Source: Verrucomicrobiales bacterium (GTDB lineage: Bacteria; Verrucomicrobiota; Verrucomicrobiia; Verrucomicrobiales; DEV007). From it: a stretch of DNA of 60,342 nucleotides. The stretch covers positions 1 to 60,342 of the forward strand of contig JAOFXR010000013.1 in assembly GCA_028047635.1 (NCBI GenBank), written 5' to 3'. The translations under genes and the position numbers were made by a program. Every line of letters begins with the position of its first letter. The first letter of the stretch is position 1. Below are positions 17,728 through 26,376 of the stretch, piece after piece. A model generated the notes under the pieces. That model saw nothing but the letters and a program-made list of their open reading frames with translations, was not told where the DNA came from and did not search any database.

Positions 17728-19275
17728 ATGCAATCCTACTTGTTCACCGCTTTGTTTATTTCTATTTTTTTGGCTCCGCTTATCGGGGATTCAGCGACAG
17801 GCATAGTCTTCGAGGACCTGAATAAAAACGGAACGCGCGAACCGAGCGAGCCGGGTTTGGCGAAGGTCGCGGTGTCGAATCAGAAGGAGGTCGTGGAGAC
17901 CGATGCTGAGGGGCGATGGACTTTGCCTCATGATGAAGACACGATATTTTTTGTAATTAAGCCAAAGGGCTATGCTCCTCCAGTGAATGATGAACAGCTT
18001 CCGCTGTTCTACTATATCCACAAGCCCGCAGGATCGTCGTCGGAGACACGCTATCCGGGAGTGCCGCCAACCGGTGCGCTCCCGAAGTCGATTGATTTTC
18101 CGCTTGTGAGGGTGGCTGACGAACCTGAGAAGTTTCAGGCAGTCTTTTTTGGGGATCCGCAGCCGCGGTCCCAGGACGAAGTGGACTACATCGCGCATGA
18201 CGTTTTAACGGAGCTGGTCGGGACCGATGCAAAATTCGGGGTGACGCTCGGAGATATCATGTTTGACAACTTGAGTTTGTTCGAGCCTTCGAATGCGAAT
18301 ATTGCCCTGATCGGAATCCCCTGGTACAACGTAATCGGCAATCATGATATCAATTTCGAGGCTGAAACTGACGCCGAGTCAGATGAGACGTTCCACCGTT
18401 ACTACGGGCCGCAGTACTACAGTTTTGATTATGGCGCGGTTCATTTCATCGTTCTTGACGATGTCGATTGGGGGCATCATCCGGGAAAAAAGAAAAAGAC
18501 CTACCGAGCCGGGCTGAATGCCGATCAAATCAGTTTCGTGAAAAATGATCTGGCGCTGGTGCCAGAGCAAAAGCTCGTATGTCTGATGATGCATATTCCG
18601 CTGATGGATGTGGGGAACCGGTCTGAGTTGTATCGACTGATCGAGAACCGGCCATACACGATGTCAATCTCCGGCCACACTCATTGGCATGCGCATTTTT
18701 ACATCGATGAAGAGGATGGATGGGAGGGCGATGAGCCCCATCATCACATCGTAAATGTAACCGTTTCGGGTTCGTGGTGGAAGGGGCAGAAAAACGAAGT
18801 CGGGGTGCCTCATGCGACAATGCGGGACGGCGCGCCAAATGGGTATTCCATCATCACGTTTGACGGGGCAAAGCACACATTGGACTTTAAAGCTTCGGGA
18901 CACCCTGCTGAGTATCAGATGTCGGTCTTTGCACCTGACGAAATTGCCTCAGTTAATTCAGCAAAGACTCCGGTGTATGTGAATTTGTTCAACGGTTCGA
19001 AGAAATCGGTCGTTAAGCTCAAGGTGAAAGATCGTGGTGGTTGGGTGGAGATGAAAAAGGTGGAAGAGCAGGATCCCTACTATGTGGCCATGCGTCAGCG
19101 TGAAATGGCTGCGAATCCGAATGCCAAGTTGAATGAGCCGATTCCTTCGTGGCATTTGTGGAAAGCAAATTTGCCAGCCGATCTGAAACTCGGATCGCAC
19201 TTGCTGATGATTGAAGGAACCGATGCGTATGGCCGGGTTCATACAGGTCAGCGGATTTTAAGAGCGGTGGAGTAA
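17728..19275 (+). CDS. Exported calcineurin-like metallophosphoesterase
   Basis: A protein of 515 residues. Residues 1-20 are a signal peptide. Residues about 22-95 form an SdrD-B-like/Metallophos_N beta domain with calcium-type DLNKNGTREPSEPGL. The catalytic domain carries the complete metal site: FGDPQPRS near 140, LGDIMFDN near 172, IGNHDIN near 199, MMHIPL near 289 and SGHTHWHAHF near 315. A Metallophos_C beta domain ends the protein (YVNLFNGSKKSVVKLKV onward). It likely acts on phosphoester substrates in the periplasm; the substrate cannot be read from the sequence. It is separate from, and upstream of, the DUF1552/DUF1592 pair by 163 bases. Confidence 0.9.
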   Translation: MQSYLFTALFISIFLAPLIGDSATGIVFEDLNKNGTREPSEPGLAKVAVSNQKEVVETDAEGRWTLPHDEDTIFFVIKPKGYAPPVNDEQLPLFYYIHKPAGSSSETRYPGVPPTGALPKSIDFPLVRVADEPEKFQAVFFGDPQPRSQDEVDYIAHDVLTELVGTDAKFGVTLGDIMFDNLSLFEPSNANIALIGIPWYNVIGNHDINFEAETDAESDETFHRYYGPQYYSFDYGAVHFIVLDDVDWGHHPGKKKKTYRAGLNADQISFVKNDLALVPEQKLVCLMMHIPLMDVGNRSELYRLIENRPYTMSISGHTHWHAHFYIDEEDGWEGDEPHHHIVNVTVSGSWWKGQKNEVGVPHATMRDGAPNGYSIITFDGAKHTLDFKASGHPAEYQMSVFAPDEIASVNSAKTPVYVNLFNGSKKSVVKLKVKDRGGWVEMKKVEEQDPYYVAMRQREMAANPNAKLNEPIPSWHLWKANLPADLKLGSHLLMIEGTDAYGRVHTGQRILRAVE

Positions 19276-19438
19276 ACGGGCGCGTCCCGGTAACTGAGCC
19301 CCGTGTGCTCGGGCGGGATTGCCTTGGACATCCGAATGGCCGAAGCGCGAAGTTAACCGCCTTCACCTACAGGGTTACGCGCTTCTGAAGGCGCGATCGG
19401 GCATTTGCATGGGGGCGAAAACGAGTGAACTCTATCTC

Positions 19439-20725
19439 ATGAGTTTGTCTCCCAAGGCTCCGTCACGACGCTATTTCCTGCAGTCAGTTGGCGCGACCCT
19501 GTCGCTCCCCACCTTGCATTCGTTGTTACCTAATGCTCTGGGTGCCAGCTCGGCACTTGGCACTGCGGTTGCAGACGCGGAAACACCCAACCGGATGGTC
19601 GCGATTGGCAATCTCCTCGGGTTTCAACTTCCTTATCTGTTTCCGAAAACACCGGGGAACAACTACGAATCGACGCGGCTTCTTAAACCGCTGGAGGAAT
19701 TGCGTAATGACTACACGCTTTATCGCGGTCTTGATCATGGCGTGAAGGGTGGGCACCACGCGGTTCATTCCTTTATGACCGGTGTCCTAACGATGGATGC
19801 GAAAGGGCGTCCGGATGGCAACATCAGTCTCGATCAAATGGCCGCTGAGTCCGTCGCTGGCCGCACTCGATTTCCCTCACTTACGGTGGGTTCTGAAACA
19901 GGGATTCACGGCGGCTGTCAGCTCTCGTGGACGCGCAGTGGAGTTCGGGTTCCTCCCATACCAGGGCCGAAAGAACTGTTTGAGCGACTCTTTATCGGCG
20001 AGCCGGCATCCCGATTGAATCGGGTGAAAGATAAGCACGCGCTCCAGGGATCGATTCTTGATGCAATCAATGGCGATGCCAAGACCTTGCAAAAACGTAT
20101 CGATCAGGAAGATAGGGAAAAACTCGATGAGTATCTAACCTCAGTTCGTGAGGTCGAGAAGCAGCTCCAGTTGAAGGAGCAGTGGGTGGATGTGCCAAAG
20201 CCGGATGCCCCTTTCAAGCAGCCAAAGAACAAGAGCATGGTCGAGGACCTGCCACTGCTATACGACCTTATGGTCTTGGCTTTGCAGACGGATTCAACCC
20301 GAATCGCGACATTGGAGATCGGAGGTGACTTTGAACCGAAGCATCTCGGCATTGAAAGTGGCTATCACGGTCTCTCTCATCATGGAAAAGAGCAGAAGAA
20401 CATCGATCAGCTTCTCGTCTTGGAAGGTTACCAAATGCAGCAGTTTTCCCGCTTTCTCGAAAAGTTGAAAGGCATCGAGGATGGGGAGGGGAATTTGTTG
20501 GATCATACCTCCGTGCTTTTCGGTAGCGGTATGGGCAACGCCAATTCCCATTCGAACGCCAACTTGCCCATGATTCTCGCTGGCGGTGGCTTTGATCATG
20601 GTGAGTTCAAAGACGTCCCGACGGATCATCATAAAGTTCCGCTGTGCAATCTATACCTCAGCGTCTTGAACCGCTTCGGTGTCGAAAGGGACAATTTCGG
20701 CACGAGCACGGGAACGTTTGCCTGA
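19439..20725 (+). CDS. Tat-exported DUF1552 protein
   Basis: From ATG 19439 the protein has 428 residues and starts with a twin-arginine signal (SRRYFLQSVGATLSLP at residues 9-24). An upstream TTG at 19319 is in frame but would bury the signal, so I reject it. Family landmarks are DYTLYRGLDHGVKGGHHAVH, FPSLTVGSETG, MVLALQTDSTRIATLEIGGD, YHGLSHHGKE, HTSVLFGSGMGNANSHSN and ILAGGGFDHGEFK. DUF1552 has the same distant sulfatase/phosphatase-like character as DUF1501 and is nearly always encoded with a DUF1592-family cytochrome, here 14 bases downstream. The substrate is unknown. Confidence 0.9.
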   Translation: MSLSPKAPSRRYFLQSVGATLSLPTLHSLLPNALGASSALGTAVADAETPNRMVAIGNLLGFQLPYLFPKTPGNNYESTRLLKPLEELRNDYTLYRGLDHGVKGGHHAVHSFMTGVLTMDAKGRPDGNISLDQMAAESVAGRTRFPSLTVGSETGIHGGCQLSWTRSGVRVPPIPGPKELFERLFIGEPASRLNRVKDKHALQGSILDAINGDAKTLQKRIDQEDREKLDEYLTSVREVEKQLQLKEQWVDVPKPDAPFKQPKNKSMVEDLPLLYDLMVLALQTDSTRIATLEIGGDFEPKHLGIESGYHGLSHHGKEQKNIDQLLVLEGYQMQQFSRFLEKLKGIEDGEGNLLDHTSVLFGSGMGNANSHSNANLPMILAGGGFDHGEFKDVPTDHHKVPLCNLYLSVLNRFGVERDNFGTSTGTFA

Positions 20726-20739
20726 TCAAATTTCCTGAA

Positions 20740-23235
20740 ATGAAAATTTATGTGTTAGCGATCGCGCTTCTCGCGCTGAGCGAAAACGTTCTCGCCGAAG
20801 ATAAGGAAAGTCCCAAGGCCAAGGTCGCGATGGATTTCGTGGCGAATTATTGCTACGAGTGTCACGATGATCTGACCCAAGAGGGAGAGCGCAATTTTTA
20901 CGATCTCGAATTACCCATCACCGATGAGAGAGGGCTCATCAAGGTGCAGGAGATGATTGATGCTATCAACTTGGGCGATATGCCACCGAAGGATGCCGAT
21001 CAGCCTGACGACAAAGAGCGACTTGTCGCGGTTGAGGCGCTCACCGCTCAGGTCGAGGATGTGTATGCGAGTCTCAAAAGCACGGGAGGACAAACAGTTC
21101 TGCGTCGTCTCAATGAGCGAGAGTATCTGAACACGCTTGAAGACTTGTTCTCTCGCCGGGTCGACACTTTTGCTCCGACCCGAAATTTTCCCACGGACCA
21201 GACTTACGAACACGTCGACACGCTTGGTGATGTTCTCGTCACGTCGGGATTCCTGCTCGATAACTACTTCCGCGCTGCGGATCAGGTGGTCGAGAAAGCC
21301 CTCGGACAAGACGCCAAGCCTGAGCTGAAAGAATGGACGTTTAAGGACTCCTTCAAACCCGGGGCTGAGATGAGCTTTTCTCATAAGGCTGTTTTTAACA
21401 ATCGGTATCTCTGTGTCTATGAGGTGACCAATTCAGCCAATCACGAAGGCGGTTACGCAGGCATCAATGAATTCAAAGAGGGGGTGCATGCCGATGGTTT
21501 CTACGAGGTGAAAGTGCGTGCCAAGGCCATGCATCGGGACTCACACTACGACCAGAATATTCTAAAATTGGATCTCTCGGAGCGATATCGAATGGGCATC
21601 GTCAGCGGGAACGCCAGTATCGGGGCACTGCATCATCCCCAGCCAATAGAACCCCAACTCGCTGAAGTCACCCTGAAGGACGGAGACGAGCGATGGTACA
21701 CGATGAAAGTGTGGCTGGAGAGAGGGCAGCAGCCCCGCTTTACCTTTCCGAATGGGATGGCCAACTGTCGTCCTACATTTGGCAAGATCGCGAGGGAATA
21801 CCAGGATGACTGGCCTGAGGATGACAAGCATGACGGCAGTATCGTGCACGCTCGCCGAATCGTTCTGAAGTATGGGAAAATGCCGCACATTCGGATCAGC
21901 GAAGTAAAACTCCGAGGCCCGATCTATGAGGAATGGCCACCCGAGCCGCAGCGGATTGTGTTCGGCGACAAAGGATTTCAGAAAGAAGACACCACGAGAA
22001 TTCTGACCAAGTTTGCAGAACGAGCCTTTCGACGTCCCGTCCAACCGGGCGAAATGAAGCGATTCACCGATCTTGTCGATGTTAGGATTGCGGCTGGTCA
22101 TTCGCCGAAGCAGGCGACCCTGGATGCGATTAAAGGCATCCTTTGCGCGCCATCGTTTCTTTACCTGAACGAAGCCGCGGCTGAAGGGGAAGGCCTCCTC
22201 AATTCGCATGATCTCGCGAGTCGTCTTTCCTATTTCCTCACCGGGACAATGCCGGATGATCAGTTGAAGGCGTTGGCTGACAATGGCCGCATCCTTGATC
22301 GTAAAGTATTGCTACAGCAGGTTGATCGACTCCTCGATGATGATCGTTCTGAAGCATTTCTCGATGGCTTTCTCGACAGTTGGTTGAACCTTCGCGCTTT
22401 GGGTGATCAGCCGCCGGATCGTGGGGGTGCTGCCGAGTATTTTTATGACGATCTTGAAACGGCAATGAAAGAGGAGGTAAAGCATTTCACCCGCAACCTC
22501 ATTACCTCGAATGGACCTATCACTGATTACCTCAAGAGCGACTACGCATTTGTGAATTACCCTCTCGCGGAATTGTATGGGATGCAGGATCAGTTCCCCA
22601 ACGATGATCGCTACCGCTTCCAGAAAGTCAGCCTGAAGAACTCAAATCGTGGTGGTTTGTTAGGAATGGCGGCGGTGCATACTGTCAGTGCCAATGGAAT
22701 AGAGACTTCACCGGTGGTTCGAGGCATCTATATTCTGGAGAACCTGCTCGGTTCGACTCCGCCGAAGCCACCCGATGAAGTTCCGGATCTCGAACCTGAC
22801 ACCCGCGGGGCAACCTCGATTCGGGACCAGCTCCTCAAGCACCGGGAGATCAAGACATGTGCTGCCTGCCATGTGAGCTTCGATCCTTTTGGCTTTGCTT
22901 TGGAAAACTTTGATCCAATTGGCCGCTGGAGGTCAACCTATCCGGATAACAAGGGCCGTGCGGGCAAGGGGCCCAAAGTCGATGCGTCGGGTGAAACAAC
23001 TGATGGCACGCCCTTTGCAGGTCCTGCGGGGTTCAAAAGCTACCTAATGAAGCGCAAAGATGTCTTCACTCGGCACCTCGCTGAGCGCCTCCTTACCTAC
23101 GGAACGGGACGCCGGGTTGAACCGCTCGATCGACCGGCGATAACCCAGATCGTCAAAGCCACCAAAGGAGACGGGTATGGTTTACGCACCATGATCCGCG
23201 AGGTCGTGATCAGTGATTACTTTCTGTCGCGGTAA
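20740..23235 (+). CDS. Exported DUF1587/1592/1588/1585 cytochrome protein
   Basis: From ATG 20740 the protein has 831 residues with a signal peptide ending near residue 18 (ALSENVLA). A first haem-type site CYECH lies at about 38-42. DUF1587 follows (RRLNEREYLNTLEDLFSRRV), then a beta-rich middle, DUF1595/DUF1592 (AERAFRRPVQPGEMKRF; SRLSYFLTGTMPDDQL), DUF1588 (GGLLGMAAVHTVSANGIETS) with a second CXXCH (CAACHVSFDPFGFALENFD) near 707, and DUF1585 at the end (ERLLTYGTGRRVEPLDR). It is the partner of the DUF1552 gene just upstream and presumably forms an exported redox complex with it. The activity of this family has not been established. Confidence 0.9.
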   Translation: MKIYVLAIALLALSENVLAEDKESPKAKVAMDFVANYCYECHDDLTQEGERNFYDLELPITDERGLIKVQEMIDAINLGDMPPKDADQPDDKERLVAVEALTAQVEDVYASLKSTGGQTVLRRLNEREYLNTLEDLFSRRVDTFAPTRNFPTDQTYEHVDTLGDVLVTSGFLLDNYFRAADQVVEKALGQDAKPELKEWTFKDSFKPGAEMSFSHKAVFNNRYLCVYEVTNSANHEGGYAGINEFKEGVHADGFYEVKVRAKAMHRDSHYDQNILKLDLSERYRMGIVSGNASIGALHHPQPIEPQLAEVTLKDGDERWYTMKVWLERGQQPRFTFPNGMANCRPTFGKIAREYQDDWPEDDKHDGSIVHARRIVLKYGKMPHIRISEVKLRGPIYEEWPPEPQRIVFGDKGFQKEDTTRILTKFAERAFRRPVQPGEMKRFTDLVDVRIAAGHSPKQATLDAIKGILCAPSFLYLNEAAAEGEGLLNSHDLASRLSYFLTGTMPDDQLKALADNGRILDRKVLLQQVDRLLDDDRSEAFLDGFLDSWLNLRALGDQPPDRGGAAEYFYDDLETAMKEEVKHFTRNLITSNGPITDYLKSDYAFVNYPLAELYGMQDQFPNDDRYRFQKVSLKNSNRGGLLGMAAVHTVSANGIETSPVVRGIYILENLLGSTPPKPPDEVPDLEPDTRGATSIRDQLLKHREIKTCAACHVSFDPFGFALENFDPIGRWRSTYPDNKGRAGKGPKVDASGETTDGTPFAGPAGFKSYLMKRKDVFTRHLAERLLTYGTGRRVEPLDRPAITQIVKATKGDGYGLRTMIREVVISDYFLSR

Positions 23236-23265
23236 AAGGTAGTGACGGAAGTATTGACCTGAGTC

Positions 23266-23979
23266 CTAGTCTATGAGTGTCTTCTCGATTTCAGGGCTCG
23301 CCAAAATGCTGAGAGCTTTGAACTGAATCTTTCGCGCCGTTTCTGAATCTCCGGTATTATCAAGCACCGTGATGATCATCACGATATCATTTGTGAAAAT
23401 TGCTTCGAAGGCTTTGTTGGACCACTCATTATCTCGACTTGTCCCCGCAGACCGCATTCCTGCGTCATATACACTCCGGGCGAGGGTGATACGTTTCATA
23501 GGGTCTCCCAAGTATTTTTTTTGCGAGGCCATACTCCTTCTCAGAGACAGTTGCATTATCAGCAGCCCCATAGACTGAAGAAGCAAAGGCAGGGTGGTGC
23601 CATCGATATACTTAAAGAGAGCCACCGTAGCATCCTGTGTATCAAGGTGTGAATTGATTGATGCCACGTCACTCAACAATTCTTTGTCCTTCTCTCCCTT
23701 ACGTAAGTTTAAGGTCTTGGCGTTCCGAACTTCTTTCAATTTCCCCAGGTCTGCTGGAAATTTTCTCCCAAGCCTAACCCAATCTAACAAAGCAAATGAA
23801 AGTCGGACTCCGCAGTAGCTTGGACGAATCTTCAGCGCATGATCGTGAAACCAAACGTGTTTCTCTAACGCTTGCTCGTATTTCCCCTCCTCCGCATATC
23901 GTCTCGCCGCATTCAGGGCTTCTCGTGCTGTATCTTTCTCGCCGTCGGCACACATAGTTATTAGAAGTAGTCGTGCCAT
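23266..23979 (-). CDS. Conserved TPR-like protein, unknown function
   Basis: A protein of 237 residues, helical throughout. Residues about 13-45 look like one tetratricopeptide unit (AREALNAARRYAEEGKYEQA followed by LEKHVWFHDHALKIRPSY), and the stretch YCGVRLSFALLDWVRLGRKF is a motif I have seen in conserved hypothetical proteins of many bacteria. There is no signal peptide, although the first residues (MARLLLITMC) are mildly hydrophobic. A second in-frame ATG at 23955 is an alternative start that fits the family equally well. It stands alone, convergent with the DUF1592 gene. No function can be assigned. Confidence 0.65.
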   Translation of the reverse strand: MARLLLITMCADGEKDTAREALNAARRYAEEGKYEQALEKHVWFHDHALKIRPSYCGVRLSFALLDWVRLGRKFPADLGKLKEVRNAKTLNLRKGEKDKELLSDVASINSHLDTQDATVALFKYIDGTTLPLLLQSMGLLIMQLSLRRSMASQKKYLGDPMKRITLARSVYDAGMRSAGTSRDNEWSNKAFEAIFTNDIVMIITVLDNTGDSETARKIQFKALSILASPEIEKTLID

Positions 23980-24325
23980 TATTCGTATTTCCTTCTGCTG
24001 GAATTTTGCCAGCAGGGCGAAGCATTGAGCTTTCCACCACCGATCTGATCAGAGATTGCCATGAGAATCAGAACCTAACTCGGATTCAAATCCTCCAACG
24101 GCATCCGATAGGGCAGGCAGTCGTTAGCGATGGATTTTGGTAGTCTCTCAAAAAAAGGTAGCCGCACTTCGCGAAGGCGGAGGGCAGGGTGATTCGCTTT
24201 CATTGCTCCTACGATTCGGGAGCGAATCAGCGGTGCCGTTCAAAAAGCCGTCACCAAAGCCCATTCCTTTTGGCAAAAGTCATCTACGAGGCGTTCGTCA
24301 TCGTCACTCAAGAAAAACAGAATCA
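23980..24325. other. 346-base intergenic region with one inverted repeat
   Basis: No gene is supported on either strand. The only structure seen is an inverted repeat with perfect 8-base arms, GATTCGCT at 24191-24198 and AGCGAATC at 24221-24228, with a 22-base spacer containing a further GCTCC/GGAGC complement. There is no T tract next to it, so it is not an obvious intrinsic terminator, although it lies downstream of the minus-strand hydrolase gene. A run of seven adenines is at about 24151-24157. Confidence 0.4.
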
Positions 24326-25198
24326 CTATTCTGCAATTCCCATCGCCAGCATCCACTTCTCCGCCAACTTCGGCCACTGCTTGATTTCTTCGTCGGTATT
24401 TTTGAATCCAAACCCATGGCCGCCTTTTCCAAAGATGTGGAGTTCACAGTCACGGTCGGCGCGTTTCATCTCGATGTAGAAGCGAGCGCTGCCTTCGGCC
24501 CACTTCTTGTCACCGTGGGCGACGACGAGAAAGGCGGGTGGTGTTTTGTCCGTTACTTTGATCTCGGCTGAGAGTTTATCAGGATTTTTCTCGTCAAGCT
24601 GATAGGCAGCGTAGACGAGCACGGCGAAGTCTGGAATACAGGAGCCGGAATCGAACTTCGAGTCGGGCTTGTAGTTACGTTTTCCATCAGAGGTCAGAGC
24701 CATAGAGGCGAGGTGGCCTCCTGCTGAGAAGCCGAGGACACCGATCTTGTCGGTCCTGATCTTCCACTCGTCAGCGCGGGCACGCATCATTCCGATGGCG
24801 CGCTGGGCGTCTTGGAGAGGAGCGTGATGCTTTTCCAGCTGATCGCGACGCGGAACCCGATACTTTAGGAGACCAGCGGTGATGCCGAGGGTGTTGAGCC
24901 AATCGCAGACTTCTTTCCCCTCGTGAGAGTAGGCTAGAATGTTATAGCCGCCGCCGGGACAAACGATAACAGCAGTTCCATTGGGCTTCTTCGCCGGATA
25001 CATAGTGAGCTGCGGAATGCTCACATTCGACATGATCTCTATCTGATGCTCACCTTTGAGCTCAACTGACTCCGGTTCGGCGAGTGGTTTGGCCTCTCCC
25101 GGAACTCCCCCGGGCCAGAGGTTGATCGGTTCAAAGGGGGCGGCACTAGCCGTGTTGAGAACAGTAGAAAATGACAGAGCGCAAAGAAGAAGCTTCAT
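24326..25198 (-). CDS. Exported alpha/beta hydrolase (esterase/acetyl-xylan-esterase-like)
   Basis: From ATG 25198 the protein has 290 residues with a signal peptide (MKLLLCALSFSTVLNTASA). The fold markers are the oxyanion loop VIVCPGGGYNILAYSHEGKE near 77, the nucleophile elbow LGFSAGGHLAS near 160, the acid in VAHGDKKW and the catalytic histidine in FGKGGHGFG near 265. Relatives (BD-FAE/PnbA group) deacetylate or de-esterify polysaccharides in the periplasm. The start sits 10 bases after the bioF stop, so it is the last gene of the thiD operon, an unexpected companion for vitamin genes. An in-frame ATG at 25231 would overlap bioF and spoil the signal peptide. Confidence 0.88.
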   Translation of the reverse strand: MKLLLCALSFSTVLNTASAAPFEPINLWPGGVPGEAKPLAEPESVELKGEHQIEIMSNVSIPQLTMYPAKKPNGTAVIVCPGGGYNILAYSHEGKEVCDWLNTLGITAGLLKYRVPRRDQLEKHHAPLQDAQRAIGMMRARADEWKIRTDKIGVLGFSAGGHLASMALTSDGKRNYKPDSKFDSGSCIPDFAVLVYAAYQLDEKNPDKLSAEIKVTDKTPPAFLVVAHGDKKWAEGSARFYIEMKRADRDCELHIFGKGGHGFGFKNTDEEIKQWPKLAEKWMLAMGIAE

Positions 25199-25208
25199 GC
25201 GAAAAGAG

Positions 25209-26360
25209 TTATCCTGTGGCACCGGAATCATCGAGTGCGTTTTTCAGCGCATCCACGTCTTCTGCGGTGTGGGCCGCTGAAAAAGTGATACGGAGACGGG
25301 CCGTGCCGCGTGGGACGGTTGGGTAGCGGATTGCGGGAACAAGGAACCCTTTTTCCTGAAGGCCCTCCGAGGCGGTGAGGGCTGCTTCATTCTCACCAAG
25401 GATGAGAGGAACGATTGCACTTGCCGGTGTTTCTTCGCTGAACTGCCCGAGGCGCGCCCAGAGAGTTCTGCGTAAATCGTCTCCGCGTTCGCCCGAAATC
25501 ACTTCGAGTGCGTCTTTGATCGTCGCGGCGAGGCTTGGTGCGGGGGCGGTGGAGTAAATGAAACTTCGCGCCCGGTTGATGAGAAGATCGATCCAGGCTC
25601 TCGAGCCGCAAACATAGCCTCCTGACAAACCCACTGCTTTGCTAAAGGTTCCCATCTGGAGATCGATGCGATGATCGAGATCGAGTTCTGATCCCAGACC
25701 CCGGCCCTGCGGCCCCACGATCCCGAAGGCGTGTGCTTCGTCGACGAGAAGTAGTGCCCCATAACGCTCCTTGAGATCAATGATTGCTTCGAGCGGCGCG
25801 TGGTCTCCATCCATGCTGAATATGGATTCAGTGACAACGAGGATACGGGCATCGTTGTCGGTGTTTTTGCGCGCCCATTTGAGCCTTTCCTCCAGTTTTC
25901 CCAAGTCGTTGTGGGGGAAGACCCTGAGGGTAGCGCCACTCAGCTTTGCTCCGTCGATTAGCGAGGCATGAGAGAGTTTGTCAGCGATGACGACATCTCC
26001 TCTTCCGCAAAGGCCGGAAATCACGCCTGTCGCGGTCGCAAAGCCAGTTGAGAAGGTTAGGGCAGCCTTTACTCCTTTCAGGGACGCTAGGGCTTCCTCA
26101 AGCTCAAGGTGCGGCCCGAGCGTTCCGCAGACGAGCCGTGAGGCACCTGATCCCACGCCGTGTTGGCCAATGTTCTCGGCGAAGCGTGTTTTCAGCTCGC
26201 TGTCGTTGGCGAGACCGAGATAGTCGTTGGACGAAAAATTCAGAAGCGCCGCACCTCCGCGCATCGTGACTGAGCGGCTTTGCGGTGACTCGAGATGCCT
26301 GAGTTCGCGTCTCAGCCTCTGTTTTGCGAGGTCCGCCAATTCTTCCTCGGGAGATCGCAT
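25209..26360 (-). CDS. bioF: 8-amino-7-oxononanoate synthase (BioF-like)
   Basis: A PLP enzyme of the alpha-oxoamine synthase family, joining pimeloyl thioester and alanine in biotin synthesis. From ATG 26360 it has 383 residues. Key features are NFSSNDYLGLAND near 42, the TGFATATGVISGL cofactor loop, DKLSHASLIDGAKLSGA, VVTESIFSMDGDHAPL, VDEAHAFGIVGPQGRGL, and the PLP lysine in MGTFSKAVGLSGGYVCG near 227. The start at 26360 falls 16 bases after the upstream stop; an ATG at 26417 would add family-foreign residues. No bioA, bioB or bioD is in the window. A role in a different oxoamine pathway cannot be excluded from sequence alone. Confidence 0.88.
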   Translation of the reverse strand: MRSPEEELADLAKQRLRRELRHLESPQSRSVTMRGGAALLNFSSNDYLGLANDSELKTRFAENIGQHGVGSGASRLVCGTLGPHLELEEALASLKGVKAALTFSTGFATATGVISGLCGRGDVVIADKLSHASLIDGAKLSGATLRVFPHNDLGKLEERLKWARKNTDNDARILVVTESIFSMDGDHAPLEAIIDLKERYGALLLVDEAHAFGIVGPQGRGLGSELDLDHRIDLQMGTFSKAVGLSGGYVCGSRAWIDLLINRARSFIYSTAPAPSLAATIKDALEVISGERGDDLRRTLWARLGQFSEETPASAIVPLILGENEAALTASEGLQEKGFLVPAIRYPTVPRGTARLRITFSAAHTAEDVDALKNALDDSGATG

Positions 26361-26376
26361 CGTGAACCGGGCAATT

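Noticed and set aside
24078-24100. A tRNA T-arm-like string (GGATTCAAATCC) in the intergenic region.
   Set aside because: The stem around TTCAAAT does not pair correctly (the base before the loop is not G), and no anticodon arm or acceptor stem is found around it.
24137-24571. A 144-residue open frame on the plus strand.
   Set aside because: Its second half is antisense to the secure alpha/beta hydrolase gene, and it has no domain, signal or codon logic.
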